DNA from: Chimonanthus salicifolius
Taxonomy: Eukaryota > Streptophyta > Magnoliopsida > Laurales > Calycanthaceae
Length of the DNA: 64,000 nt
Direction: 5' to 3'
NCBI GenBank assembly: GCA_013350335.1
Contig: CM023540.1
Span: 24,841,175-24,905,174, forward strand
In this document: positions 43,440 to 55,400 of the stretch, in pieces
Layout: every line of letters begins with the position of its first letter
Numbering within the stretch: the first letter of the stretch is position 1
Translations under genes and position numbers: made by a program
Notes under the pieces: generated by a model
What the model was told of the DNA's origin: nothing
The model's database searches: none
Seen by the model: the letters and a program-made list of their open reading frames with translations, nothing else

Positions 43440-46400
43440 TGTAATACCCTGCCCCAGATTAGGCGAGTTTTAACTCGTTAATCGTGTTTAACCGGTTGAT
43501 CTTGAGGTTTTTGGTTAGGGCTTCGAGGAAAGCCCAAGTTTGGCCCGATCTGAGCCCGAAAACTCAGTGATTTAGCTCGTCGAGCTGGAGGGGCATTTTG
43601 GTAATTTACCACTTGTTGTGTATATTTTTATAAATTGTGTGATTTTGTGAATATTATTGGTGAATAATGTTTTCCTTAATTAAGGATTTGCATTTCTGAT
43701 TTTAAAATAAAATTATTTTCAGAAAATAATACTTAAATATCGCCCGTCAAAACCCCGAAAGAGAGTATTAATTATTTTAAAGGGTTTTGAAAATGAAATA
43801 AATTTTGAAATTAGTATTTTATGGTAGACCATTTTAAGAATGGTCTAGATATTTCATTTCATCTCAAAATGATGTTTCTAAATTGTTTATTTTAACAATT
43901 CTTTATTTAAGTAAATAGTGTAAATTTATGGTTTTTATTTAAATAAATGATTTTTAATAAGAGTTAAAATCTGAAATTTTTATGATGATAAATATTTTTA
44001 AAACCCAACTTATCTATAAGGTTGGATTAAATTTTTGAGCTTTTAAAATTACTGTTTTAGTTAAAAATCAGGTTTTTATCAAAATAGGGCCCTTTTTGCA
44101 AATATTGGAAACTTGGAGGGCTGATTTGCAAAAAACCAAAAACCTGCAGTTACTGTAGCAGGGTCAGCCGCGTGCGGCGTGCTCTGCTGCCCGATTTTCC
44201 GGCGATTCGCCGTCGTCGCGTCCCATCGCCCGTGCCGGATTTCCCGGCCGAAAAACCCTATAAATTCCGGCTAAATCTTCGGTTTTAACTCCCACCAATT
44301 TGTTTCCCTTCTCTCTGTCTCATCTCTGTTTTTCTTAGCAAAAAAAAAACAGCTGAGACCGTTTTTTTACTGTTACTTAGAGGAAAAGATTTTCCAAAAA
44401 TCCGGATTTCAGCCCAGAAATTCAATCCAAGGTAACCACTGCATTCCTCTTTCAATTTCGATCGGTTTTGAATCAAAAATTTTTGGATTCGGCTCTGATT
44501 TTAGTGAGAAAATCGATTTCAAAATTTAGGGAAAATTTTAGGGTTCCTCGTATCAGTGAGCTTCCGGTGTTAATATCGGATGGCTCACTGAGTTTCAGAG
44601 CTCCAAACCTCTCCCTATGGAAAGAGGACTCCCGGAGGAATCCATCGGACCGGTCAGATGTAAAAACCGAGTCCAGAAAATACCCCTTTTGGCATTTTCG
44701 GTTTTACTGTTCACCGGCCGTTCACTGTCTGTTGCAGACAGTGAACGGGGAAGAAGAAGAGGAAGAAGAAAGAGAAAAAAAAAAAATGGAAAAAAAAAAT
44801 GAAAAAAAAATAAAATAAAAGTAAAAATGTTTTAATGTTGCTGTGCTTTTAAGGTTGGTTTCCTTTGGAAAAAAAAAAAAATATATATATATATATATAT
44901 TATAATAAAATAAATAATTAAATAATTAAATAATTAAATATTATTATTTTATTCCCAAAAAAAAAAAAAAATTTATTTGAAAATATGGTTGCTTATGATT
45001 TCAAAGGGTGGTTCCCACCAGAGAAAAAAAAAATGAATAAATATTTAAATAATTAAATATTATTATTTTATTCCAAAAAAATATATATATATATATTTTT
45101 ATTTGAGATTATAGTTGCTTATGGTTTTAAATGTTGGTTCCCATCGAAGGAAAAAAAAAAATTTTGAATAAATAATTAAATATTATTATTTTATTCAAAA
45201 AAAAAAAAAATTATTATTTCGTTAGATTATGTGATGTGATGGTTTATACCCCCCTTGTTAAATAAAACTGTACTAACCCCTTTCTCTTATTATTTATAGT
45301 GTAAATATTATTGTATCCGCTTTCAGTCCGACATTAGTCGGGAACTGAGTGATTCACTTTCAGGCCGGCACTATAGTCGGGCACTGGGTGACCTCGAGGC
45401 CTACTCAAAATGTCAGCTCTGGTCCTATCCAGAAGACAACCGAGAAGTGACCCGAGAATCTAGACCTCACTCAATACGTCAATCTGGTCAATGCCCAGAA
45501 GACAATATGAGTTTGGACTGAGCCCCTTTTTATGATTATATTATTATCTTGTGAATGATTTAAAAAGGCTAGAAACCAAGTAGGAGACTCATTTCCATGA
45601 ACCCTGGATATTTTGTGGGAAAACGTGTGATTTCCAAATACTACGTATATGTACGTATCTGATATGTATATTGATTGTGCACTTGTATGTTGTTTGACAG
45701 AGACCGCGAAACCACACGATCACGGTGAGGGAACTTAACTTTGCAGATTTTGTTAACAGGTGTTATTTTGAGCAATGAGTGGTTTCGGTTTTGATGAACC
45801 CACTCATGTGCCTATACATGATGCACTATGGTAAGAGTGCTGTGATGATTTGATATTACGGTGTTGACCGTATGTGTATGTAAGACTGCTTCCACGTACC
45901 TGGGCTATTGAACCAATATCGGCCATATGAGAGATGGTTTATGTCTACTGGACCATGGGCGGACCATGCTGTCGTCAGTTGCTGACTTGAGGGTGTCAGT
46001 ACCTGTTACGTTTAAGAGCCGGAGATGTACTTGCAAGGATGTATTTTGACCGTGTCGGGACTTAATACTGGTCTCAGTGTAGTCGGCAGGCGTTACGGTG
46101 GATAATGGCAGTGATTGATAGTTGATGATGTTATTATCTTATTTGAGATTATGCTTACTGTTATCAAGCATGTGATATTAACTGTTGTTAACCTGTTTTA
46201 CTATTTGCTGAATGTGCATTGTTAATTATCCTTCACTGGGCTAGTTAGCTCACACCACTCACCTTTCAGGCGATGAACCCGAGGAGGAGAACCCTCTCTT
46301 TCAGGCTTAGGGCGTTTGAGATAAAGCAGTGTTTTGGGATTCCCCCGGAGAGGAATGCCCTGATCTTTCTGTTGGTTCTAGGAACCGTTGTTTTTGTATT

Positions 46401-46724
46401 AAGTACCGGATGTGGTACTTAATTTATGTTTAAATGTTGTAATCGGCTATGTTGCCATTTTAGACAATGTTATGATTGATTAATCAATGTTGGTATCTGG
46501 TTGATCATATTATGAGTGGATGTTGTTGTTGTGTTGTTTTTGCTTTGTCTTTGGGGCAGGCATATGGTACATGTTTGAGTCCACTTAGCGGGCCGATGTG
46601 TAACCGCTGGGCCTAACTGTTGATCCGGCCCAGTAAGAGTGCTTGTGGATTAGTTTACTTACCTTTCAAAAAAAAAAAAAAATCAGTCGCGTTCCGGGCC
46701 CACCGATCGGGTCGGGGCGTGACA
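43440..46724 (+). repeat. 5' LTR of the Ty3 element
   Basis: 3285 bp, TGTAATACCCTGCCCC to GGGGCGTGACA. A TATA box (TATAAAT) lies at 44259-44265 and a 13 bp-stem, 3-base-loop hairpin at 44719-44747 (CGTTCACTGTCTG arm). Aligned by eye to the 3' LTR it shows four substitutions outside microsatellites plus about six one- or two-base run-length differences. Confidence 0.95.
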
Positions 46725-46727
46725 GCC

Positions 46728-46739
46728 TGGTATCAGAGC
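46728..46739 (+). other. Primer-binding site
   Basis: TGGTATCAGAGC, complementary to the 3' end of initiator methionine tRNA, three bases after the 5' LTR. Confidence 0.9.
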
Positions 46740-46842
46740 GTAGGCTCAACTCTAGGACTGTGATGGGTTACTACCTAGTTAGACTTGTTTTTGCCCTAGT
46801 CTTGCTATTGTTTTTGACATCCTCCTGTTTGGTGATACAGAT

Positions 46843-47340
46843 ATGTCAGGCAACACGGAGTATTTTCAGGGGACACCTAGCGACCCTATTGTCGTAGATT
46901 CGGGAGACGACTCTGGTGCGCCAAGTCTCGATGAGGTGGCACCAGGAGAGGAGATAATAGTGGCATCTCCAGAGTACCACGTGGGTGCTGAACCTGTGGA
47001 GGAAGAGGGAGATATCCCAATTCCTGAGGAGTCGGTGGGGGAGAACGGATCACCCGAGTATGTTCCGGCTGCTCCGCCATTGGACGAGTACCAAGATGAA
47101 ATGTGTGAGCTCTGCAATCAGGCATGGCACAACTTCCTCTATTGCCCCTATCCAGCCAATGTCATTTGCCCAGTTTGCGACCTCCGCGGACATGGGAGTG
47201 CCAGAACCAATTGTCCTTATGTAGGAGGACCGGGGATCATACCCTGTTTAACTTGTGGGGTGTACGGGCACAAGTCTGAGACCTGCCCGGATAACTTTTA
47301 TTACTTTGGTGGTGAGGAAGGATCTTCTTCAGGGAATTAG
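46843..47340 (+). CDS. Extra zinc-knuckle ORF upstream of gag
   Basis: A 165-residue frame lies between the primer site and gag. The N-terminal half is acidic and Ser/Pro-rich. The C-terminal half carries three Cys-rich clusters: CELC...C, CPVCDLRGHGSARTNC (C-x2-C-x4-H-x6-C) and CLTCGVYGHKSETC (C-x2-C-x4-H-x4-C, a classic CCHC knuckle). It ends about 200 bp before the gag start. The frame is intact although gag and pol are damaged. CCHC knuckles usually bind nucleic acid, so a role in RNA packaging or regulation is possible, but this is inference. It is not the element's gag, which has its own two knuckles. I do not recognise a named family. Confidence 0.6.
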   Translation: MSGNTEYFQGTPSDPIVVDSGDDSGAPSLDEVAPGEEIIVASPEYHVGAEPVEEEGDIPIPEESVGENGSPEYVPAAPPLDEYQDEMCELCNQAWHNFLYCPYPANVICPVCDLRGHGSARTNCPYVGGPGIIPCLTCGVYGHKSETCPDNFYYFGGEEGSSSGN

Positions 47341-47542
47341 ATCAGTGTTTGTTAGGGGGGCATCGGAGTGTTTGTTTGTGAGGGTTAAGTTTTGTTCTTT
47401 TGAAGGGTTCTCATACCCTACTAACCCTTGTACTTGTATTTGAAATTTCAAATGAATTCTAATGAGATTATTTGCAACTTGTGTGTTTTGCTTTAATAAG
47501 ATCTTAAAATTGGTTAATGATATTTACAAGTGTAAATAACAG

Positions 47543-47664
47543 ATGTCAGGACCCAACGCAAACCGAGCCAACTTTCGTGGGAGGAGGACTGGTCTTCCAC
47601 CCCGTGACCTACCCAACGAGGCGATTCGAGGGCGGTTGAAGCATTTCAGCAGATAGCTGAAAAT
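47543..47664 (+). pseudogene. Gag N-terminus, frameshifted
   Basis: An ATG at 47543 opens a basic, gag-like start that runs into a stop near 47657. The frame that continues into gag (FQQIAENM just before 47665) is open back only to a TGA at 47605-47607. A one- or two-base indel between 47543 and about 47640 therefore separates the probable original start from the rest. Confidence 0.55.
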
Positions 47665-50600
47665 ATGCGACGTCCGCCAGTCCAAACACCAGAGGAGAGA
47701 GCCACCTCGGCTCTGAAAGAGTTCAAACGTCTGAACCCTACTAGCTTCTCGGGAACAGAAGACCCCAGCGCTGCGAGGAACTGGCTAACCCAGATTAGCC
47801 GAATCCTCAATACCCTAGCGATCGCCGATGATTTACGTGTAACCTTGGCGACTTATCAGCTCGAAGGGAACGCCTACGAATGGTGGGAGGCGAAAAGCTT
47901 GGTTCGTAATCACGAGCCAATGACTTGGGAGGAGTTTTCTGCAGCCTTTTTGGCCCGTTACTTTCCAAAGACGGTGAAGGAGGCGAGGAAGAGAGAGTTC
48001 CTCAACATTCAGCAGGGTTCAGATACAGTGGCACAGTATGCCATGCGCTACATCGACCTGATGCAGTTTGTGCCGTGGATTGCAGCCAATGAGGAGGAGA
48101 AGATCCAGCATTTCGAGAACGGACTCAGACCCTTCCTGCAGCGGCAAGTGGCCGGCCTAGTGTTCAACACTCTGGAGGAGATTATCGATCGAGCTTCAAA
48201 GGTGGAAGCGGTGGACTCTATCAACCGGAGCACTGACAACTCTCAGAAACCTTCTTCTAACAAGAAGGCAAGGTTCAATCAGCAGAAGAAGCCTTTCTTC
48301 AGGAAGAGCCAACCTAGTGTGGGCCAGTCCAGTCGGTCTGACTCTCGGCCAATCGTGTGCTACACCTGTAATCAGCCTGGGCATACTTCTAGGTTTTGTC
48401 AATCCAAGGGAGAGAGGGCTTGCTTTCACTGCCAGCAGACCGGGCACCTGTTCAAGGATTGTCCTTTTTCTGGTAAAGGGGCACCTTCGCAAGGCGCCGG
48501 AGTTTCCTTCTCTGTGGCGCAGCCGTCTGTCGGCAGAGGTTCTCAGCAGGCTTCCAGAGGATCAGCGACACCGAGGAACGGACCACCTCGGAACGATCAG
48601 GGAAGAGGACGAGGGCGTCCTCAAGGGAGAGTCTACTCTTTAGGGACTCAGAAGGAGGAACCGATGGAGAACACGGTGATGGAAGGTACCCTTAATCTTT
48701 TCAGTCTTTTGGCTCGAGTGTTGTTTGATACCGGTGCTTCGCATTCCTTTATCTCTAGAACTTGTTGTGTTAGATTGGGTTTGAAACCGGTAGAAGTAGT
48801 TAACCCGTTAATGGTAGTTTCACCTTTGGGTAAGAAGGCTTTGGCAAACCAAGAGTGTAGATCTTATGTTTTGAAGATTAGTGGAGTGGAGTTCTCCTAT
48901 GATTTTCTGGTTTTGGAAATGACGGACTTTGACATCATCCTTGGTGTGGATTGGTTGTCTGTTTTTGGAGTCTTGATAGACTGCTCTCAGAGGAGAATTC
49001 ATGGGGTCTCCTCAACCGGTGAGAGGTTTATGGAGAAGTTGGTACCCTATGAGAGGATGAGAGTCACTTTCTCTGGCCTTAGGGCGTATCCCGGTAGTGT
49101 GGTGGCAGGCATGGGTTGGGAAGATGTAGGTGGTGTAGGGTCTGTTGCTCCTCGGGTGGTGTGTGAGTTTATGGATGTTTTTCCTGACCAGTTGGCTGGG
49201 CTACCTCCACGCCGAGAGATAGAGTTTGTTATAGACCTACAGCCAGGAACATCTCCAATTTCCATGGCACCTTATCGGATGGCGCCGGTAGAACAGAGAG
49301 AGCTAGCTACGCAGGTAGAAGAGCTTCTTAGTCTTGGTTTTATCCGTCAGAGCAACTCGCCGTGGGGCGCACCTGCTCTCTTTGTGAAAAAGAAGGATGG
49401 ATCGATGAGGATGTGTATAGATTATCAGCGGCTTAACCAGGTAACTATTAAGAACAAGTATCCGTTGCCTAGAATAGACGACCTCTTTGATCTTTTGAGG
49501 GGATCGAAGTGTTTTTCAAAAATCGATTTGAGGTCGGGTTACCATCAGTTGCGGATTCGAGAGGAGGACATTCCAAAGACTGCTTTTCGGACGCAGTATG
49601 GCTTGTACGAGTTTGTTGTGATGCCTTTCGGTTTGACGAACGCACCAGCCATGTTCATGGACTTGATGAATCGGGTGTTTCGACCGTATCTGCGAGAGTT
49701 CGTGATAGTCTTCATCGACGATATCTTGATCTTTTCGTCATCAGAAGAGGAGCATGAGCGTCATCTGCGGTTTGTTCTTCAGACTCTTCGGGAGCATCAG
49801 CTGTTCGCTAAGCTGAGCAAGTGTGAGTTTTGGTTGACTCAAGTGCAATTTCTGGGACATGTGGTGTCTCCAGGAGGAATCTCGGTAGATCCAGCAAAGG
49901 TAGAGACCGTGAAGACTTGGGAGAGTCCCAAGAGCGTGTTCGAGATCCGGAGCTTTCTGGGATTAGCAGGATATTACCGAAAGTTTATCCCGCACTTCTC
50001 TCAGATCGCGGTACCGATGACTCGGCTGACGAGGAAAAACGTCAAGTTCGAGTGGAGCGAAGCTTGTGAGAAAGCATTCCAGGAGCTGAAGGAGAAGTTG
50101 ACGACGTCTCCAATGTTGGTGATACCCGAGCAAGGACGAGGTTACGATGTTTATTGCGACGCGTCCAAGTTTGGTTTGGGTTGTGTACTAATGCAAGAGG
50201 GGAAGGTAGTAGCTTATGGTTCCAGGCAATTGAAGGGACATGAGCAGAACTACCCGACTCATGATTTGGAGTTGGCAGCTGTTGTATTCTCGTTGAAATT
50301 GTGGAGACATTACTTATATGGTGAGAAGTTCAATGTGTTTTCTGATCACCATAGTCTCAAGTATATCTTCACTCAGAAAGACTTGAATATGAGGCAGCGT
50401 AGGTGGATGGAGTACTTGGGAGATTATGACTTCAGTCTCTCCTATCACCCGGGGAAAGCCAACGTGGTGGCTGATGCCTTGAGCCGGAAGTCTCACAACG
50501 ACGTGGCGAGAATGGCATCCTTGCAATGGAAGATGCTCGAAGTTCTGTCCGAGTACGATCTGGAGCTGATCGAAGGAAGCGGGTCAGCAAGAATCCATAG

Positions 50601-50997
50601 TTTGGTTCTGCAACCCGAGGTAGTTGGATTGGTGTTGGAAGGACAACAGAGCGACCCAGAAGCGAAGGAGTCGGCAACTCAGCTTTCAAGAGGAGCAATT
50701 TTAGAGGATTGGAAGATCAAAACGGACGGAAGTCTGACTTTCAAAGACAGACTATTTGTGCCAAAGTCGGACGAGTGCAGGAGAAAGGTGCTTGATCACT
50801 TTCATCGATCTCGCTTTGCGGTGCATCCCGGTGGTACGAAGATGTATCGTGACTTGCGGCGACTTTTCTGGTGGAAAGGTATGAAGCGCGAAGTAGCAGA
50901 TTTTGTATCCAAGTGCCTAACTTGTCAACAAGTGAAGGCGGAACATCAACGACCTGGTGGAAAGATGCAACCTTTGGAAGTGGCTGAATGGAAGTAG
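47665..50997 (+). CDS. Gag-pol polyprotein of the Ty3 element (5' part)
   Basis: The 1110-codon frame starts at an internal Met, because the upstream start is frameshifted. Domains: retrotransposon gag (about 20-180, with YEWWEAK and EFLNIQQG); two CCHC knuckles at 232-245 and 253-266; aspartic protease with DTGAS at 355-359; reverse transcriptase with the FIDD active site; RNase H ([13 protein letters not shown] to ADALSRK); and the start of integrase with its HHCC zinc domain ([12 protein letters not shown]). The frame ends at TAG (50995-50997) in the linker just before the integrase core, where related elements have a sense codon. The same frame continues after the stop, so a single-base nonsense change is the simplest explanation. 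Confidence 0.92.
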   Translation: MRRPPVQTPEERATSALKEFKRLNPTSFSGTEDPSAARNWLTQISRILNTLAIADDLRVTLATYQLEGNAYEWWEAKSLVRNHEPMTWEEFSAAFLARYFPKTVKEARKREFLNIQQGSDTVAQYAMRYIDLMQFVPWIAANEEEKIQHFENGLRPFLQRQVAGLVFNTLEEIIDRASKVEAVDSINRSTDNSQKPSSNKKARFNQQKKPFFRKSQPSVGQSSRSDSRPIVCYTCNQPGHTSRFCQSKGERACFHCQQTGHLFKDCPFSGKGAPSQGAGVSFSVAQPSVGRGSQQASRGSATPRNGPPRNDQGRGRGRPQGRVYSLGTQKEEPMENTVMEGTLNLFSLLARVLFDTGASHSFISRTCCVRLGLKPVEVVNPLMVVSPLGKKALANQECRSYVLKISGVEFSYDFLVLEMTDFDIILGVDWLSVFGVLIDCSQRRIHGVSSTGERFMEKLVPYERMRVTFSGLRAYPGSVVAGMGWEDVGGVGSVAPRVVCEFMDVFPDQLAGLPPRREIEFVIDLQPGTSPISMAPYRMAPVEQRELATQVEELLSLGFIRQSNSPWGAPALFVKKKDGSMRMCIDYQRLNQVTIKNKYPLPRIDDLFDLLRGSKCFSKIDLRSGYHQLRIREEDIPKTAFRTQYGLYEFVVMPFGLTNAPAMFMDLMNRVFRPYLREFVIVFIDDILIFSSSEEEHERHLRFVLQTLREHQLFAKLSKCEFWLTQVQFLGHVVSPGGISVDPAKVETVKTWESPKSVFEIRSFLGLAGYYRKFIPHFSQIAVPMTRLTRKNVKFEWSEACEKAFQELKEKLTTSPMLVIPEQGRGYDVYCDASKFGLGCVLMQEGKVVAYGSRQLKGHEQNYPTHDLELAAVVFSLKLWRHYLYGEKFNVFSDHHSLKYIFTQKDLNMRQRRWMEYLGDYDFSLSYHPGKANVVADALSRKSHNDVARMASLQWKMLEVLSEYDLELIEGSGSARIHSLVLQPEVVGLVLEGQQSDPEAKESATQLSRGAILEDWKIKTDGSLTFKDRLFVPKSDECRRKVLDHFHRSRFAVHPGGTKMYRDLRRLFWWKGMKREVADFVSKCLTCQQVKAEHQRPGGKMQPLEVAEWK

Positions 50998-51003
50998 GAG
51001 CAT

Positions 51004-52074
51004 ATGACGATGGATTTTGTAACTGGTTTTCCTAAGTCTCCTAAGAAGAACGACGCTATTTGGGTAATAGTCGATCGATTGACGAAGTCAGCTCACTTTC
51101 TACCGATCAAGAAGACGGATTCCTTGGCTACTCTAAGCAGACTGTATTTGAAGGAGATAGTCAGATTGCATGGAGTGCCTGTATCCATTGTATCTGATAG
51201 AGACCCGAGGTTCGTGTCAAGGTTTTGGCAAGGATTGCAAGAAGAGTTGGGGACTAAGTTGTGCTTTAGCACTGCTTTTCACCCTCAGACGGACGGTCAG
51301 TCAGAGAGAACCATTCAAACTTTAGAGGATATGCTAAGGGCTTGTGTGATGGATATGCGGGGAAGTTGGGAAGATCACTTGCCTTTGATCGAGTTCGTCT
51401 ACAACAACAGTTATCACTCCAGTGTGCAGATGGCACCCTACGAGGCACTGTATGGCAGACCTTGCAGGTCACCTCTTTGTTGGACAGAGGTAGGAGACAA
51501 AGCACTACTAGGACCTGATCTAGTGCGTGAGACGTCAGAGCAAGTTGAAGTGATCAGACAGCGTCTCAAGACAGCCCAGAGCAGACAAAAGAGTTATGCT
51601 GACAAAAGGCGACGACCTTTGGAGTTTGCAGTTGGCTACCGAGTTTTCTTACGTGTGGCACCACGTCATGGAGTGCAGCGGTTCGGGCGCAAGGGAAAAC
51701 TATCACCTCGATATGTTGGACCCTTTGAGATCTTGAAGAGGATAGGTGAAGTGGCCTATCAGTTGGATCTTCCTCAGGCTTTGGAGAGAGTGCATAGTAC
51801 GTTCCACGTGTCTATGCTAAGGAAGTACGAGCCTGACCCATCGCATGTGATCAGTTTTGAAGAGATTGAAGTGTCAAAGGACTTAACTTTTGAAGAAGCA
51901 CCAGTCAAGATTCTAGAGCGTCGGACTCAAGAGCTCAGGAGGAAGTCTATACCTCTAGTGCGAGTGCTGTGGCAACATCGCAACGTGCAACATGAGACGT
52001 GGGAACCTGAATCGACGATGCAGAAGCTGTACCCTGGTTTGTTTACTGACCAAGGAGGTAAGTGTTTGTCTTAA
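51004..52074 (+). CDS. Integrase core and chromodomain-like tail (3' part of pol)
   Basis: In the same frame as the preceding ORF and separated from it by one stop codon. It carries the catalytic integrase core ([33 protein letters not shown], then the Glu of the D,D-35-E triad) and a C-terminal segment with [20 protein letters not shown] and ETWEPE, typical of chromodomain-bearing plant chromoviruses, which use it to target chromatin. It ends about 35 bp before the 3' LTR. Its ATG is an internal Met, so independent translation is unlikely. Confidence 0.9.
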   Translation: MTMDFVTGFPKSPKKNDAIWVIVDRLTKSAHFLPIKKTDSLATLSRLYLKEIVRLHGVPVSIVSDRDPRFVSRFWQGLQEELGTKLCFSTAFHPQTDGQSERTIQTLEDMLRACVMDMRGSWEDHLPLIEFVYNNSYHSSVQMAPYEALYGRPCRSPLCWTEVGDKALLGPDLVRETSEQVEVIRQRLKTAQSRQKSYADKRRRPLEFAVGYRVFLRVAPRHGVQRFGRKGKLSPRYVGPFEILKRIGEVAYQLDLPQALERVHSTFHVSMLRKYEPDPSHVISFEEIEVSKDLTFEEAPVKILERRTQELRRKSIPLVRVLWQHRNVQHETWEPESTMQKLYPGLFTDQGGKCLS

Positions 52075-52097
52075 ATTTCGGGACGAAATTTTCTTTT

Positions 52098-52109
52098 AGG
52101 AGGGTAGGA
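52098..52109 (+). other. Polypurine tract
   Basis: AGGAGGGTAGGA directly before the 3' LTR, preceded by GGGACGAAATTTTCTTTT, the plus-strand priming site of the element. Confidence 0.85.
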
Positions 52110-55100
52110 TGTAATACCCTGCCCCAGATTAGGCGAGTTTTAACTCGTTAATCGTGTTTAACCGGTTGATCTTGAGGTTTTTGGTTAGGGCTTCGAGGAA
52201 AGCCCAAGTTTGGCCCGATCTGAGCCCGAAAACTCAGTGATTTAGCTCGTCGAGCTGGAGGGGCATTTTGGTAATTTACCACTTGTTGTGTATATTTTTA
52301 TAAATTGTGTGATTTTGTGAATATTATTGGTGAATAATGTTTTCCTTAATTAAGGATTTGCATTTCTGATTTTAAAATAAAATTATTTTCAGAAAATAAT
52401 ACTTAAATATCGCCCGTCAAAACCCCGAAAGAGAGTATTAATTATTTTAAAGGGTTTTGAAAATGAAATAAATTTTGAAATTAGTATTTTATGGTAGACC
52501 ATTTTAAGAATGGTCTAGATATTTCATTTCATCTCAAAATGATGTTTCTAAATTGTTTATTTTAACAATTCTTTATTTAAGTAAATAGTGTAAATTTATG
52601 GTTTTTATTTAAATAAATGATTTTTAATAAGAGTTAAAATCTGAAATTTTTATGATGATAAATATTTTTAAAACCCAACTTATCTATAAGGTTGGATTAA
52701 ATTTTTGAGCTTTTAAAATTACTGTTTTAGTTAAAAATCAGGTTTTTATCAAAATAGGGCCCTTTTTGCAAATATTGGAAACTTGGAGGGCTGATTTGCA
52801 AAAAACCAAAAACCTGCAGTTACTGTAGCAGGGTCAGCCGCGTGCGGCGTGCTCTGCTGCCCGATTTTCCGGCGATTCGCCGTCGTCGCGTCCCATCGCC
52901 CGTGCCGGATTTCCCGGCCGAAAAACCCTATAAATTCCGGCTAAATCTTCGGTTTTAACTCCCACCAATTTGTTTCCCTTCTCTCTGTCTCATCTCTGTT
53001 TTTCTTAGCAAAAAAAAAACAGCTGAGACCGTTTTTTTACTGTTACTTAGAGGAAAAGATTTTCCAAAAATCCGGATTTCAGCCCAGAAATTCAATCCAA
53101 GGTAACCACTGCATTCCTCTTTCAATTTCGATCGGTTTTGAATCAAAAATTTTTGGATTCGGCTCTGATTTTAGTGAGAAAATCGATTTCAAAATTTAGG
53201 GAAAATTTTAGGGTTCCTCGTATCAGTGAGCTTCCGGTGTTAATATCGGATGGCTCACTGAGTTTCAGAGCTCCAAACCTCTCCCTATGGAAAGAGGACT
53301 CCCGGAGGAATCCATCGGACCGGTCAGATGTAAAAACCGAGTCCAGAAAATACCCCTTTTGGCATTTTCGGTTTTACTGTTCACCGGCCGTTCACTGTCT
53401 GTTGCAGACAGTGAACGGGGAAGAAGAAGAGGAAGAAGAAAGAGAAAAAAAAAAAAATGGAAAAAAAAAATGAAAAAAAAATAAAATAAAAGTAAAAATG
53501 TTTTAATGTTGCTGTGCTTTTAAGGTTGGTTTCCTTTGGAAAAAAAAAAAATATATATATATATATATATTATAATAAAATAAATAATTAAATAATTAAA
53601 TAATTAAATATTATTATTTTATTCCCAAAAAAAAAAAAAAATTTATTTGAAAATATGGTTGCTTATGATTTCAAAGGGTGGTTCCCACCAGAGAAAAAAA
53701 AAATGAATAAATATTTAAATAATTAAATATTATTATTTTATTCCAAAAATATATATATATATACATATTTTTATTTGAGATTATAGTTGCTTATGGTTTT
53801 AAATGTTGGTTCCCATCGAAGGAAAAAAAAAAAATTTTGAATAAATAATTAAATATTATTATTTTATTCAAAAAAAAAAAAATTATTATTTCGTTAGATT
53901 ATGTGATGTGATGGTTTATACCCCCCTTGTTAAATAAAACTGTACTAACCCCTTTCTCTTATTATTTATAGTGTAAATATTATTGTATCCGCTTTCAGTC
54001 CGACATTAGTCGGGAACTGAGTGATTCACTTTCAGGCCGACACTATAGTCGGGCACTGGGTGACCTCGAGGCCTACTCAAAATGTCAGCTCTGGTCCTAT
54101 CCAGAAGACAACCGAGAAGTGACCCGAGGATCTAGACCTCACTCAATACGTCAATCTGGTCAATGCCCAGAAGACAATATGAGTTTGGACTGAGCCCCTT
54201 TTTATGATTATATTATTATCTTGTGAATGATTTAAAAAGGCTAGAAACCAAGTAGGAGACTCATTTCCATGAACCCTGGATATTTTGTGGGAAAACGTGT
54301 GATTTCCAAATACTACGTATATGTACGTATCTGATATGTATATTGATTGTGCACTTGTATGTTGTTTGACAGAGACCGCGAAACCACACGATCACGGTGA
54401 GGGAACTTAACTTTGCAGATTTTGTTAACAGGTGTTATTTTGAGCAATGAGTGGTTTCGGTTTTGATGAACCCACTCATGTGTCTATACATGATGCACTA
54501 TGGTAAGAGTGCTGTGATGATTTGATATTACGGTGTTGACCGTATGTGTATGTAAGACTGCTTCCACGTACCTGGGCTATTGAACCAATATCGGCCATAT
54601 GAGAGATGGTTTATGTCTACTGGACCATGGGCGGACCATGCTGTCGTCAGTTGCTGACTTGAGGGTGTCAGTACCTGTTACGTTTAAGAGCCGGAGATGT
54701 ACTTGCAAGGATGTATTTTGACCGTGTCGGGACTTAATACTGGTCTCAGTGTAGTCGGCAGGCGTTACGGTGGATAATGGCAGTGATTGATAGTTGATGA
54801 TGTTATTATCTTATTTGAGATTATGCTTACTGTTATCAAGCATGTGATATTAACTGTTGTTAACCTGTTTTACTATTTGCTGAATGTGCATTGTTAATTA
54901 TCCTTCACTGGGCTAGTTAGCTCACACCACTCACCTTTCAGGCGATGAACCCGAGGAGGAGAACCCTCTCTTTCAGGCTTAGGGCGTTTGAGATAAAGCA
55001 GTGTTTTGGGATTCCCCCGGAGAGGAATGCCCTGATCTTTCTGTTGGTTCTAGGAACCGTTGTTTTTGTATTAAGTACCGGATGTGGTACTTAATTTATG

Positions 55101-55395
55101 TTTAAATGTTGTAATCGGCTATGTTGCCATTTTAGACAATGTTATGATTGATTAATCAATGTTAGTATCTGGTTGATCATATTATGAGTGGATGTTGTTG
55201 TTGTGTTGTTTTTGCTTTGTCTTTGGGGCAGGCATATGGTACATGTTTGAGTCCACTTAGCGGGCCGATGTGTAACCGCTGGGCCTAACTGTTGATCCGG
55301 CCCAGTAAGAGTGCTTGTGGATTAGTTTACTTACCTTTCAAAAAAAAAAAAAATCAGTCGCGTTCCGGGCCCACCGATCGGGTCGGGGCGTGACA
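52110..55395 (+). repeat. 3' LTR of the Ty3 element
   Basis: 3286 bp, almost identical to the 5' LTR. Substitutions seen relative to it lie in the second half: GGCCGGCAC to GGCCGACAC, CCCGAGAATC to CCCGAGGATC, GTGCCTATAC to GTGTCTATAC, and TGTTGGTATC to TGTTAGTATC. The TATA box is at 52929-52935 and the hairpin at 53389-53417. Confidence 0.95.
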
Positions 55396-55400
55396 ATAGT

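Larger units (their letters stand above)
43440..55395 (+). mobile_element. Complete Ty3/chromovirus LTR retrotransposon (Tekay-like)
   Basis: The 11,956 bp element has two 3.3 kb LTRs (TG...CA), a perfect 5 bp target duplication ATAGT (43435-43439 and 55396-55400), an initiator-Met primer site, a polypurine tract, and gag, protease, reverse transcriptase, RNase H, integrase and a chromodomain-like C-terminus in Ty3 order. An extra ORF precedes gag. Gag has a frameshift near its start and pol one in-frame stop, so this copy is probably not autonomous as it stands. Placement in the Tekay/Del clade rests on the long LTRs, the chromodomain-like tail and the ATTTCGGGACGAAATTTTC motif before the polypurine tract. 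Confidence 0.93.

Noticed and set aside
44468..44818. Duplicate 111-116 codon frames in both LTRs (also 53138-53473)
   Set aside because: They lie in the LTR leader, end in A-runs, have no domain, and are not kept in the solo LTR.
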